A stretch of 64,000 nucleotides of DNA from Methanolobus zinderi (GTDB lineage Archaea; Halobacteriota; Methanosarcinia; Methanosarcinales; Methanosarcinaceae), in NCBI RefSeq assembly GCF_013388255.1, contig NZ_CP058215.1:2285332-2349331 (forward strand), in the 5' to 3' direction. The first letter of the stretch is position 1; every line of letters begins with the position of its first letter. Positions 42,253 to 51,435 of the stretch are shown here, one piece after another. The notes beneath the pieces are model-generated. The model did not search any database. It was not told the DNA's origin and saw only the letters and a program-made list of their open reading frames with translations. Both the position numbers and the translations under genes were made by a program.

Positions 42253-42984
42253 TTACTTTCCGACTATTTCTTTGAAAGCGGAAGTATAGTCCTGAGGTCT
42301 TGTGAGAAATGCAAGTTTATCCATATCATCTACAAGATCGTACATGTCCTCTCCGCTTGACAGCCCGAATTCGGGATAATCCATTGTTTCCCTGGATCTT
42401 ATGGGCGGGACCTCGCCGTAATCCGGATTCGTGATGAAGCCGTCCACCAGAAGGTAATATGCAGCACCTGAAAGCTCTTTGATGGGACCATACACCGATG
42501 AGAAATCCCTTGCGACCCAGTTTGCCATCTTCAGGGTATCACCGGTGGCATTGATGGTTATATGCCCGTAGTTGGGAGGAATTACAATGCAATCACCTGC
42601 CTCTGCATTATAGACCATCACATCAGTTACCAGGTCACCTTCCTGTTTCTGGAGAAGATAGGTGGCCTTTCCTTCAAGTACCTGATAGACCTCCGTGTAG
42701 GACAATTCCGTTCCCGGCACATAGGGATGATAGTGACCTGCCGTCTTTACATATTCCCTTCCAAGCATTCTGGGAGGTATGACAGTTATATCGTACCTGA
42801 GATTATGTTCTTTCATCTTCTCAAGGTTCGATTCGTCTTTATACAGGTCCCTGTACATATAATAAAGTTCGACATTACTGGCTCTGTCCAGCCATTCCCT
42901 GTCATAGAGAACTTCTTTCATATCGTATAGCATCCTTATATCAGGAGTCCTGATATTGCCATGGAAATCCAGCTCGTTACCCAT
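42253..42984 (-). CDS. pgi: glucose-6-phosphate isomerase, archaeal cupin type
   Basis: The protein has 243 residues. The cupin metal site is complete: His84 and His86 in TAGHYHPYVPGTELSYTEVY, Glu93, and His141 in IPPNYGHITIN, equivalent to the ligands of the Pyrococcus enzyme. It interconverts glucose-6- and fructose-6-phosphate, here probably for glycogen or cell-wall sugar metabolism. The C-terminal extension beyond the cupin barrel (about 190-243) is longer than in Pyrococcus. GAGGT lies before the ATG. Confidence 0.93.
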   Translation of the reverse strand: MGNELDFHGNIRTPDIRMLYDMKEVLYDREWLDRASNVELYYMYRDLYKDESNLEKMKEHNLRYDITVIPPRMLGREYVKTAGHYHPYVPGTELSYTEVYQVLEGKATYLLQKQEGDLVTDVMVYNAEAGDCIVIPPNYGHITINATGDTLKMANWVARDFSSVYGPIKELSGAAYYLLVDGFITNPDYGEVPPIRSRETMDYPEFGLSSGEDMYDLVDDMDKLAFLTRPQDYTSAFKEIVGK

Positions 42985-43064
42985 TTAACCTCACCCTCTA
43001 ATAAGCAGAATACATCAACTTCCAAATTTATTAAACAAAATATATGAACCCAATATATTTGAAC

Positions 43065-44885
43065 TTAGCCGCTGTCGGCATCCACTGATGAGCCGCCTCC
43101 CAGATGCTCCTGTATGCGCTCTGCTATCTTTTTACTCACACCCTTAACCTCCATCAGCTGTTCAGGGGTAGCGGACCTCATATTCTCAACCGAGCCGAAG
43201 TGTTCGATGAGAAGTTTCTTTTTACCGGGGCCTATTCCCGGTATTGCATCAAGCTGGGAGTGTGTAAGTGTTGCAGACCTCCTGCGACGATGGGATGTTA
43301 CTGCAAAACGGTGGGCTTCATCCCTTACCCTCATAAGCAGTTTCAGGGCAGGAGAGGTCTTCGGGAGGATGATAACCTCATCAGACCCCTTATTAGGAGT
43401 GATTATATGTTCAAAACGCTTTGCCAGACCGATCAGGGGAATATCGAGACCCAGGGAATCAAGGGATGACTTGGCTGCACCCACCTGACCCGGACCTCCG
43501 TCTATCAGTATAAGGTCAGGCATAGGGCTGTCCTCCTTTATCAGACGCGAGTACCTGCGCTGTACCACCTCGGCCATCATGGCAAAATCATCGATGCCTT
43601 TTACAGTGCGAATATTGTGCTGTCTGTACCCATCCCTGGCAGGCAGCCCGTCTTTGAACACAACCATCGAGCCCACGGCATTTGTACCCGATATATTGGA
43701 TATGTCAAATCCTTCTATGTGCTGTGGCAGTTTTTCAAGGGACAGTACGTCCTTTAATTCGTTAAGTGCAATAAGAGATGCTTCGGAGAGACCCTTTTCC
43801 AACCGGGATATCCTCATCGCCATTTCGGCATTGCGCAGACACATCTCCATGATCTTTTTCTTTTCTGTCCTGTAGGGAACCTGTAACTTTATTTCCCTGC
43901 CTGATCTCTGACCAAGCCATCCGGAAATCAGTTCTTTTTCAAGGACCTCTTCCTGCACGAGTATCTCCGGCGGGATAGGAGAATCCTGATAATACTGCTT
44001 TATAAATGCGGCCAATGCAGCCGGTATTTCGGCATTGCCCGAATCCTCAAGTCTGAAATCGGCTTTACCGACCATGCTTCCATGACGGATGTAAAATATT
44101 TGAAGGTATACTGTAGAACCATCGGCAACCGCAGCGATCACATCCCTGTCCTCTATTCCCGAGGTCGCTATCTGCTGCTCTGTAAGACACCTGAGACCCT
44201 CTATCTGGTCCCGCACCTCTGCAGCAGCCTCATATTCCTGATCCTCTGCCAGGGACTGCATCCTCTCTTCAAGCTCTTTGAGAAGACCCGCAGTATCGCC
44301 TTTTAGAAAACGGACCGCCTTCATGACCCTTCTGTTATATTCTTCCTCGTCAATGGAAGCCTTACATGGGGCTATGCAGCGTTTTATATGATAATTGAGG
44401 CATGGACGGCTCTTTCCCGGAACTACCGGCTTTCTGCAGCGGCGCAGCAGGAACAGCTTTGATATCACCTCAAGCGTGCTGCGAATTGCCCTGCTGTTGG
44501 TGTACGGACCAAAGTAGAGGGCATTATCCATGCGTCTTCTGCGTGTCAGAAATATCCGGGGGAACCTTTCATTGGTCGTGACCTTCACATATGGATAGCG
44601 TTTGTCATCCTTCAGACGGACATTGTACCTGGGCTTGTATTTTTTTATCAGGTTGGCCTCAAGTACAAGCGCATCAATCTCGGTATCGGTTACTATAAAC
44701 TCGATATCATCGATCTGCCTGACAAGTACACGGGTCTTTGGAGTCTGGTTTGCAGACGACTGAAAATAAGAACGTACCCTTTTTATCAGGGATTTTGCCT
44801 TTCCGACGTATATGATCACCCCGGAAGAATCTTTCATCAGGTATACGCCGGGAGAATCCGGGATCTTGCTCAGGTCCGGTACCAT
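43065..44885 (-). CDS. uvrC: excinuclease ABC subunit C
   Basis: The protein has 606 residues, full length. Domains in order: GIY-YIG nuclease (SPGVYLMKDSSGVIIYVGKA, about 11-90), the Cys cluster with CRKPVVPGKSRPCLNYHIKR, the UVR motif for UvrB contact (AEDQEYEAAAEVRDQIEGLR), the RNase H-like endonuclease (LILIDGGPGQVGAAKSSLDS) and a C-terminal helix-hairpin-helix pair (IPGIGPGKKKLLIEHFGSVE). It makes both incisions in nucleotide excision repair. In archaea the Uvr system is generally viewed as acquired from bacteria. UvrA and UvrB are not in this window. It follows the exonuclease gene by one base. Confidence 0.96.
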   Translation of the reverse strand: MVPDLSKIPDSPGVYLMKDSSGVIIYVGKAKSLIKRVRSYFQSSANQTPKTRVLVRQIDDIEFIVTDTEIDALVLEANLIKKYKPRYNVRLKDDKRYPYVKVTTNERFPRIFLTRRRRMDNALYFGPYTNSRAIRSTLEVISKLFLLRRCRKPVVPGKSRPCLNYHIKRCIAPCKASIDEEEYNRRVMKAVRFLKGDTAGLLKELEERMQSLAEDQEYEAAAEVRDQIEGLRCLTEQQIATSGIEDRDVIAAVADGSTVYLQIFYIRHGSMVGKADFRLEDSGNAEIPAALAAFIKQYYQDSPIPPEILVQEEVLEKELISGWLGQRSGREIKLQVPYRTEKKKIMEMCLRNAEMAMRISRLEKGLSEASLIALNELKDVLSLEKLPQHIEGFDISNISGTNAVGSMVVFKDGLPARDGYRQHNIRTVKGIDDFAMMAEVVQRRYSRLIKEDSPMPDLILIDGGPGQVGAAKSSLDSLGLDIPLIGLAKRFEHIITPNKGSDEVIILPKTSPALKLLMRVRDEAHRFAVTSHRRRRSATLTHSQLDAIPGIGPGKKKLLIEHFGSVENMRSATPEQLMEVKGVSKKIAERIQEHLGGGSSVDADSG

Positions 44886-44886
44886 A

Positions 44887-45651
44887 TCAGATGCATTCGG
44901 AGAATTTCTTATCTATAAATCTGGGAAGGGTCATTTCCATTATGGTCTTGAGATTCATTGTGTCTTCCCTGTTGTATTCGAGCAACAATTCAAGAGCTTC
45001 CTGATCACCTTTTTTATACTGGTGCCACAGGCGTACGGCATCAAAACCCGAGATATCGGCGACATCCTCTCCTCTGGAGATGCCCAGTTCCACTTCTATC
45101 TTCTTAAGGCCGCCTGTAAGGGATATTCGCCTGAGAGGATACATCAGGTCAGCGTGTAACTTGTTAAGATCAACTTCCGGGAATTCACGTTTGATAAAGG
45201 GCAGATCGAATCTTGCACCGTTGAACGTAACGAGATATTCGTATTTCTCAAACTCTTCCACCACCTCATCCAGGTCCACTCCGTGTATGAAGGTCTTTGC
45301 CTCTTTTCCGTCGTATATGCCGATTACAGTTATATGGGAGCTGCCCGGTGAAAGACCGGTGGTCTCGATATCCACATAGGCTGCCTTTCCGGAAAACTCA
45401 CGGAAAGCACGCCAGTGTTCCGCACTCGGCAGGGAATTTGCAAAGAATTCGAAGTCCCGGCATTCCAGCCTCTCCCTGGACTCCTCGATACCCGGAAGTA
45501 TCAATTCCATCCGTGACCGGGAGATAGGGACATCGTCCTTTCTCTCAACGAACTCGTCCCATGTACGGACACCACTCTTCCAGATCTTTTTCTCGATCGT
45601 ATTCCCGATTCTCGGTATATGGATATATGTGCTGGTAAGCATTTGTTTCAC
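44887..45651 (-). CDS. RNase H-like DEDD exonuclease (YprB-type)
   Basis: The protein has 254 residues. The N-terminal part has a helical hairpin pattern (IPRIGNTIEKKIWKSGVRTW). The exonuclease core carries the acidic residues in AAYVDIETTGLSPG (Asp and Glu), VTFNGARFDLPF (Asp), and EYNREDTMNLK (Asp). This matches the YprB ribonuclease H-like superfamily. The target may be DNA or RNA. The stop is one base from the uvrC start, so the two are translationally linked, which suggests a repair role. No clear ribosome site is visible at the ATG at 45651. Confidence 0.8.
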   Translation of the reverse strand: MKQMLTSTYIHIPRIGNTIEKKIWKSGVRTWDEFVERKDDVPISRSRMELILPGIEESRERLECRDFEFFANSLPSAEHWRAFREFSGKAAYVDIETTGLSPGSSHITVIGIYDGKEAKTFIHGVDLDEVVEEFEKYEYLVTFNGARFDLPFIKREFPEVDLNKLHADLMYPLRRISLTGGLKKIEVELGISRGEDVADISGFDAVRLWHQYKKGDQEALELLLEYNREDTMNLKTIMEMTLPRFIDKKFSECI

Positions 45652-45797
45652 TTGTATGTAAGTTTTAATCTTAGATTTAATATATGATAAACTCTAGTGT
45701 CTGGCAGGAAATATACAAGTTGGATAAAAGTAATCATTTATATATGGAACCCTGAGTGGAGAGAGGTTAATGTATGAGAAATTACAGGAATAAAAGA

Positions 45798-46712
45798 ATG
45801 AAAGTTTCAGTTATCGGGGCAGGTAATGTCGGAGCGACGACCGTACAGCGTCTTGCGGAACTTGACATTGCCGATGTGGTCATGCTTGACATTGTTGAAG
45901 GCTTACCCCAGGGGAAGGCCCTGGATATCGCCCAGGCAGCACCCATCATGGGCTATGATGTGGACGTTACGGGCTCCAATGATTATGCCGACATAAGCGA
46001 TTCGGATATTGTGGTGATCACGGCGGGTATCGCCAGAAAACCGGGGATGGACAGGGACGACCTGCTAGCCACCAATATCAAAATAACACAGGACGTGTGC
46101 GCCAATATAATGCAGCACTCCCCTGAAGCCATCATAATGATGGTCACAAATCCACTTGACGTGGTTACATATGCAGCCATTCAGTGCACAGATCTTGAGA
46201 GAGGAAGGATCTTCGGCATGAGTGGACTTCTGGATTCAGGAAGGTTTGCATCCTTTATTGCAAAGGAAATTAGCTGCTCGGTAAGGGATGTGAATGCAAT
46301 GGTGCTGGGAGGACACGGTGATTCCATGGTACCCCTTCCGGAGTACACAACCGTATCGGGAATTCCGTTGCCCGAGATCATGGAAAAGGATGCAATGGAC
46401 AGAATAGTCCGAAGAACTATCAATGCAGGTGCCGAGATCGTGGGACACCTGAAAACAGGAAGTGCATTCTACGCGCCCTCTGCTGCAATAGCCAGCATGA
46501 CCGAAGCCATTCTCAAGGACACAAAAAGAATAGTTCCTGCATCTGTCTATCTGAACGGGGAATACGGCCTGGATGATGTGTGCCTGGGAGTTCCCGTAAA
46601 ACTGGGAAGAAACGGGGCTGAAGAGATCATAGAACTCAGACTAACGGAAGAGCAGACAAGAGAGCTTCACAAATCTGCTGAGACAGTGCGCAGTGGAATA
46701 TCAAAAATATAA
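45798..46712 (+). CDS. mdh: malate dehydrogenase (LDH-like)
   Basis: The protein has 304 residues from the ATG at 45798 (MKVSVIGAGNVGATTVQRLA). AGGA lies eight bases upstream. An in-frame ATG at 45774 has GAGAGG upstream, but that site lies about where transcription should begin. Signatures: NAD loop GAGNVGATT with the acidic residue in VVMLDIVEG favouring NAD, the loop GIARKPGMDRDDL with Arg for malate rather than lactate, MVTNPLDVVTYAA, and the catalytic His in VLGGHGDSMVP. It interconverts malate and oxaloacetate in the partial citric acid cycle. Confidence 0.93.
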   Translation: MKVSVIGAGNVGATTVQRLAELDIADVVMLDIVEGLPQGKALDIAQAAPIMGYDVDVTGSNDYADISDSDIVVITAGIARKPGMDRDDLLATNIKITQDVCANIMQHSPEAIIMMVTNPLDVVTYAAIQCTDLERGRIFGMSGLLDSGRFASFIAKEISCSVRDVNAMVLGGHGDSMVPLPEYTTVSGIPLPEIMEKDAMDRIVRRTINAGAEIVGHLKTGSAFYAPSAAIASMTEAILKDTKRIVPASVYLNGEYGLDDVCLGVPVKLGRNGAEEIIELRLTEEQTRELHKSAETVRSGISKI

Positions 46713-46812
46713 CCATAAAAGGGATGAATGTATTACTTAAAAGGAAAAATCAAACACTGTACTTACATACAAATATTGATATATAAGTAAAATATAAGTA
46801 AGAGGGGATATC

Positions 46813-47082
46813 ATGCGAGTAGACATAACTTCACTTTTCGGTTTAAACATTTACACTGAAACCGGCACATACATAGGCAAGGTTGCCGATCTGGTCCTGG
46901 ACGTCGACGAAAGGGCAGTTAAGGGTATAGCCGTATCTTCCATCAACAGGGACATCTTTGATGTGACCTCGAAGGGCGTTATCATCCCCTACAGATGGGT
47001 TATCACCACTGGCGACATTGTTCTGATAAGAAATATCGTGAACAAATTCAAGAAGCAGCCCAAGAAAGAGCCTGAAGACTGA
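46813..47082 (+). CDS. PRC-barrel domain protein
   Basis: The protein has 89 residues: MRVDITSLFGLNIYTETGTY, then IGKVADLVLDVDERAVKGIA and the strand VIIPYRWVITTGDIVLI, with a Lys-rich tail (FKKQPKKEPED). This is a stand-alone PRC barrel, a small beta fold found in photosynthetic reaction centre H and RimM, thought to bind RNA or proteins in archaea. GAGGGG lies eight bases before the ATG. It is followed at once by the Thg1 gene (seven-base gap), which hints at a link with RNA processing. Confidence 0.87.
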   Translation: MRVDITSLFGLNIYTETGTYIGKVADLVLDVDERAVKGIAVSSINRDIFDVTSKGVIIPYRWVITTGDIVLIRNIVNKFKKQPKKEPED

Positions 47083-47089
47083 TCGGTAT

Positions 47090-47836
47090 ATGAAAAGGCG
47101 AGAGATCTTTTCGGATCTGCGTTGTGTACCGCCTGTTATCATCCGCGTTGACGGCCGTAATTTCAAGAATGCGCTTTCACGCCTGGAATTTGAAAAACCC
47201 TATGATACCAGATTCGCATCTGCCATGGCGGATGCCGTACAACTTTTCTTTAAGAGCAGTGGCCTGAGCCCATTGTTCGCATACATTTTTTCCGATGAGA
47301 TAAGTCTGTTCTTCCCGGAGCTTGCCTTTGAAGGAAGGATCGAGAAAATAGATTCCGTAGTGCCTTCTTTTATCAGCAGTGCACTGACAATGATACTTGA
47401 ACCTGCAGAACCGCTTTCTTTTGACTCGAGAATAATACCCGTCCATGGAAAACTGATCAACGAATACCTCATATGGCGGCAGGCGGAAGCATGGAGAAAT
47501 TGTGTAAATTCCCATGCATACTATGCATTGTTATCTGAAGGAATGGAAGAAGCAGATGCAGCAGCGTATCTCAGGAACAAGGGATCCAGTGATATGCATG
47601 AGCTGCTCTTTAGCAGGGGGACAAATGTCGCAAAGCTCCCTTCATGGCAGAAAAGGGGTATGATGATCATGAAGGAAGAATACGAGGTAGAGGGGTATGA
47701 TCCTCATCTGGAGAAAAGTACAATGACAACCAGAAAAAAGGTTGTGCAGAACTGGGATATCCCGCAGTTCAGCTCCCCGGAAGGAGCACTATTTATCAAA
47801 GATCTGATCGGTCCTGATAATGCCGAAACGATATAA
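47090..47836 (+). CDS. thg1: tRNA(His) guanylyltransferase family protein (Thg1)
   Basis: The protein has 248 residues. The polymerase-like active site is present: IIRVDGRNF (first Asp) and YIFSDEISLFF (second Asp and Glu), and the conserved R-H-type helix SFISSALTMIL plus WRQAEAWRNCVNSHAYYAL, where eukaryotic enzymes have HINNLYN. The C-terminal part includes SRGTNVAKLPSWQKRGMM. Thg1 enzymes add nucleotides in the 3'-to-5' direction, to make or repair the 5' end of tRNA. Archaeal members are template-dependent. It shares an operon with the PRC-barrel gene and precedes TyrRS. Confidence 0.9.
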   Translation: MKRREIFSDLRCVPPVIIRVDGRNFKNALSRLEFEKPYDTRFASAMADAVQLFFKSSGLSPLFAYIFSDEISLFFPELAFEGRIEKIDSVVPSFISSALTMILEPAEPLSFDSRIIPVHGKLINEYLIWRQAEAWRNCVNSHAYYALLSEGMEEADAAAYLRNKGSSDMHELLFSRGTNVAKLPSWQKRGMMIMKEEYEVEGYDPHLEKSTMTTRKKVVQNWDIPQFSSPEGALFIKDLIGPDNAETI

Positions 47837-47895
47837 GAAAAAGCATTTAAAGGGATATGTGATTATACAGAGCACGATTTAGAAATGGTGAACTC

Positions 47896-48846
47896 ATGGA
47901 CAGACTTGAGCTTATAAAAAGGAACGTGCAGGAAATAGTAACTGAGGAAGAGCTTAAAGCAATTCTTGAAACAAAAGAGCATCCAAAAGCCTATGTCGGA
48001 TATGAGCCCAGCGGCAAGATACACATGGGACATGTACTGACAGTGAACAAACTCCTCGATCTGCAGAACGCAGGGTTCGAGATTACCGTTCTGCTGGCGG
48101 ATGTCCATGCATACCTCAACCAGAAGGGAACGCTCGAAGAGGTCCGCGAGACCGCAGATTATAACAAGAGGTGTTTTATCGCCCTTGGCCTGGATGCCGA
48201 GAAGACGAACTTTGTCTACGGATCCGATTATCAGCTTAGTTCCGAATACATGCTCAACGTACTCAAACTCACACAGCTTACATCCCTCAACAGGGCAAGA
48301 AGAAGCATGGATGAGGTAGGACGCCAGATGGAGGATCCGAAGGTATCACAGATGGTCTACCCTATCATGCAGGCAGTGGATATCGCACTGCTTGGTGTTG
48401 ATATCGCCGTTGGTGGTATCGACCAGAGGAAGATACACATGCTCGCAAGAGAAGGATTGCCTTCACTTGGATACAAAGCACCGTTATGTATCCACACACC
48501 GATACTCCTGGGACTTGACGGGAACAAGATGTCATCATCCAACGAGAACTATATCTCAGTGGATGATTCAGAGCAGGATATCAAAAAGAAGATGAAGAAA
48601 GCTTTCTGTCCTGCAGGGGAAGCCGAGAACAATCCGGTACTGGAATTGTTCAAATACCACATATGCCCGCGCTACGAGGAAGTGGTCTTTGAGAGACCGG
48701 AGAAGTTCGGAGGAAACCTGAGCTGCAGGGGATATGATGAACTTGAAACGGTTTTCGTATCAGGAGAACTTCATCCCATGGATCTTAAGAACGGCGCTAC
48801 AAAGTACATGAATCAAATACTTGAGACTGTAAGATCAGTGATATAA
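47896..48846 (+). CDS. tyrS: tyrosyl-tRNA synthetase, archaeal type
   Basis: The protein has 316 residues, typical for the archaeal enzyme without S4 domain. Class I motifs are GKIHMGHVLTVNKLL (HIGH equivalent GHVL) and GNKMSSSNENYISV (KMSKS equivalent KMSSS). The Tyr pocket is seen in YVGYEPSGKIHMG and DYQLSSEYMLNVLKLT, and QMVYPIMQAVDIALLGVDIA lies in the catalytic core. It charges tRNA(Tyr). A weak GGTG precedes the ATG. It lies 59 bases after Thg1 and may share its transcript. Confidence 0.96.
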   Translation: MDRLELIKRNVQEIVTEEELKAILETKEHPKAYVGYEPSGKIHMGHVLTVNKLLDLQNAGFEITVLLADVHAYLNQKGTLEEVRETADYNKRCFIALGLDAEKTNFVYGSDYQLSSEYMLNVLKLTQLTSLNRARRSMDEVGRQMEDPKVSQMVYPIMQAVDIALLGVDIAVGGIDQRKIHMLAREGLPSLGYKAPLCIHTPILLGLDGNKMSSSNENYISVDDSEQDIKKKMKKAFCPAGEAENNPVLELFKYHICPRYEEVVFERPEKFGGNLSCRGYDELETVFVSGELHPMDLKNGATKYMNQILETVRSVI

Positions 48847-48919
48847 TTCAACTACATCGAAATTTATATAACAGGAATAAGAGAATATATTAAACATATA
48901 TATTTTAAAGGGGATTTGG

Positions 48920-50053
48920 ATGAGATACACATTTCAGGACTCTACCGACTTACCATTACAAAGGGATTTTATTCAGGACCTTAATGAGTTCATAGACATA
49001 GCAAAAAAGGTAATACCTCTTGAAAACACTGCTATCGAGTTAAACGAGGATGAGTCAGAAGAGGTATCCTCACTTGAATCCCGAATACTTGAACTGGATA
49101 AGTTCAGCAAGGATATACAGACCTATGTGGACGAACTCTCTAAAGGCGCCCAGGATAAGGAAATACTCGAATGTCGCAATTCAGTGATCGATGCCTGTGT
49201 GGCAAGTTCCACGAAGGGTCTGAAGGAGTTGAACCTGAAACTCGAACAGACAAAAAGGGAATCAGAGAGCGATCTTTACAAGATAGAGAACGAGATTCTT
49301 GTTACACTTAATCCTCTTTTCAAATCAGGCAGCTATGCTGTAACCAACAAATATTATGTTTCCATGAAGGAAAGTGTTCTCAGGGGAACCATGAAGTCAT
49401 TCTTCCTTGGAATGGAGTATACTTCCGAACTGGTATATATGCACGACATACTCACGGTAAAGGATGTATACGGAGATCTGTTCCTTCCAACATGGACAAA
49501 GGCGGGCATACTTCATAAGGAAAATAAGGTCAAGATGATAGAAGTGTCCGATTTTATCATCACATCTGTAAACTATGATGGCGGAAGCCATGTTGATGCA
49601 ACTTTCGAGAGCAAGAAAAAGGATCAGAAGTTCAGGATAAGCTGTGACGAAGAAAATTGCCAGATATACTTCGATAACCTTGATATTACAGCAGACGATA
49701 CTCTTTTGAAATCCGTAAAACTTGAGAGCATCAGTGCCCTCATGGACGAGCTCACAAAATACATAAGGTACTCCGTCAAGTCCCAGGAACTCACCCAGAT
49801 ACTGCTTGACGGAAAGGATGCGGTCCGCAACAACGAAATATTCGACTGCCTTAAACTCATTGCCGAGCAGTACGGAGAGGTCGTGAAAGAATCACTTGAC
49901 CGTGGCTATGTCAAGAACGAGATCACCATCAAGATCGAGGCTTCCGACGGCACCCGTACTGAGAAATACATCACCAGGGAAGAGGCCTTTGACAGACTTT
50001 CCGAGATCGGAAGCGAAGGTCTTGAGCTGGCAAGCATCCTCAACCTTGACTGA
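48920..50053 (+). CDS. large coiled-coil protein of unknown function
   Basis: The protein has 377 residues, soluble and acidic. Residues 1-125 are largely helical with coiled-coil character (ESRILELDKFSKDIQTYVDE and LKELNLKLEQTKRESESDLY). A central beta-rich part follows: TLNPLFKSGSYAVTNKYYVS, then YGDLFLPTWTKAGILHKENK and FDNLDITADDTLLKS. The C-terminus is again helical (EIFDCLKLIAEQYGEVVKES). No catalytic motif or membrane helix is visible. GGGG precedes the ATG after a strong AT-rich promoter (ATATATTTTAAAG). I do not recognise the family. It stands alone in its transcription unit. Confidence 0.6.
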   Translation: MRYTFQDSTDLPLQRDFIQDLNEFIDIAKKVIPLENTAIELNEDESEEVSSLESRILELDKFSKDIQTYVDELSKGAQDKEILECRNSVIDACVASSTKGLKELNLKLEQTKRESESDLYKIENEILVTLNPLFKSGSYAVTNKYYVSMKESVLRGTMKSFFLGMEYTSELVYMHDILTVKDVYGDLFLPTWTKAGILHKENKVKMIEVSDFIITSVNYDGGSHVDATFESKKKDQKFRISCDEENCQIYFDNLDITADDTLLKSVKLESISALMDELTKYIRYSVKSQELTQILLDGKDAVRNNEIFDCLKLIAEQYGEVVKESLDRGYVKNEITIKIEASDGTRTEKYITREEAFDRLSEIGSEGLELASILNLD

Positions 50054-50151
50054 TCTGCAAAGATCAACTCAAAGATCAGCTTAATCTAATGCTTTAAACC
50101 GTTTTTACTTATACTTATTCGGAGATATAGTATTAACCAGAGGGGAATTTT

Positions 50152-51435
50152 ATGGAACGCTCAATCGAGGATATCCGCAAGAAGATAGATGAAAAAACGG
50201 CTGTAGTTATGACCTCGCAGGAGGTCTGCGATCTTGTTGAGAAGGGAGAAAAGGTTACCACAAAGGATGTTGATGTCGTCACCACCGCAACCCGAGCCAT
50301 TATGAGCGGAACCTATGCATTGCTTTCTTTTCCCGTAGAGTCACCTTTTAGTTTTAAAAGAGCATCCAAGGTGTTCTTAAATGGGGTGCCGGCACATGTT
50401 GGACCCTGCCCGAACGAAAGTCTGGGCATGCTTGATCTGATGGTTTTCGGTACCGCACATTCATATAAGGAACATGATTACGGAGGAGGACACCTTTTCA
50501 GGGACATGGTGGACAGAAAGACCATCGAGGTATCGGTCATCACGGACGAGGAAGATACCTTCCAGACAGCGGTCACACTGGATGAGATGCCGCATGCGAA
50601 GCTCTATGCCACAAGGCATACATTCAAGAACTATGCCGCATTCGTAAATTGTTCCTCAGAACCGGTGAGTACGATTTTCCATGCTACTGAATTTGAACCT
50701 GACATGCAGACAGCAACGTTCTCCGGATGCGGACAGATCAATCCCCTGAAGAACGATCCTGGTTTTACTACCATCGGCGTGGGCACAAGGATGCTCATGA
50801 ACGGTGCAGAGGGCTTTGTGATAGGAGAAGGTACCCGCAGCAGCCCTGAAAAACCAAACATGACAGGTTTTGCCGACATGCACACAATGGACCCGCAGCT
50901 TATGGGAGGATTTGCCACATCAGCCGGACCTGAGTGTATAGCTTCATGGGCCATACCCATACCGGTTGTAAACGACGGTGTACTTGATGCCATCACCATG
51001 ACCGATCATAAGGTAGCTATGCCAGTGATGGATGTGGACAGGCGGGTGACCATAAGTGACACCACATATGCGGACGGATGGCAGGATGTTGACCTTTCGG
51101 TAGAATTCAAACCCGCTTCATGCATAAGGTGTAAAGAATGCGGAGCTGCCGAAAACTGTCCCATGGATGCCATCTATTTCAAGAACGAGAGACCTGTGCT
51201 CGACAGGCATCTGTGTTTTAACTGCGGATTGTGCAGTATTATCTGCAAGGAGGATGTTTTCAGGGCAGAACTTGGGAAAGTCAGATTTGAAACCGACAAT
51301 AAACTGAATGAAGTACCCATAGTCCTGCGCCAGTCAGACCGCAAAAGAGCACTGGAACTTGAGGACAAGCTGAAGAAAATGATACTGGACGGTACTTTCA
51401 AACTGAGCTGGATGGTCGAGACGCTTCGGCCATAA
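50152..51435 (+). CDS. methanogenesis marker 16 metalloprotein (DUF39 + two 4Fe-4S sites)
   Basis: The protein has 427 residues. Residues 1-300 fit the DUF39 (COG1900) fold related to archaeal homocysteine-forming enzymes, with conserved Cys86 (HVGPCPNES), Cys167 (VNCSSEP) and Cys193 (FSGCGQINPL); in relatives such a Cys carries persulfide sulfur. Residues 320-370 hold two ferredoxin-type clusters: Cys324, 327, 330, 336 and Cys355, 358, 361, 365. The family is confined to methanogens. A sulfur-transfer reaction using electrons from the clusters is the best guess. GAGGGG lies upstream of the ATG. Its 3' end overlaps comE by 38 bases on the opposite strand. Confidence 0.85.
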   Translation: MERSIEDIRKKIDEKTAVVMTSQEVCDLVEKGEKVTTKDVDVVTTATRAIMSGTYALLSFPVESPFSFKRASKVFLNGVPAHVGPCPNESLGMLDLMVFGTAHSYKEHDYGGGHLFRDMVDRKTIEVSVITDEEDTFQTAVTLDEMPHAKLYATRHTFKNYAAFVNCSSEPVSTIFHATEFEPDMQTATFSGCGQINPLKNDPGFTTIGVGTRMLMNGAEGFVIGEGTRSSPEKPNMTGFADMHTMDPQLMGGFATSAGPECIASWAIPIPVVNDGVLDAITMTDHKVAMPVMDVDRRVTISDTTYADGWQDVDLSVEFKPASCIRCKECGAAENCPMDAIYFKNERPVLDRHLCFNCGLCSIICKEDVFRAELGKVRFETDNKLNEVPIVLRQSDRKRALELEDKLKKMILDGTFKLSWMVETLRP

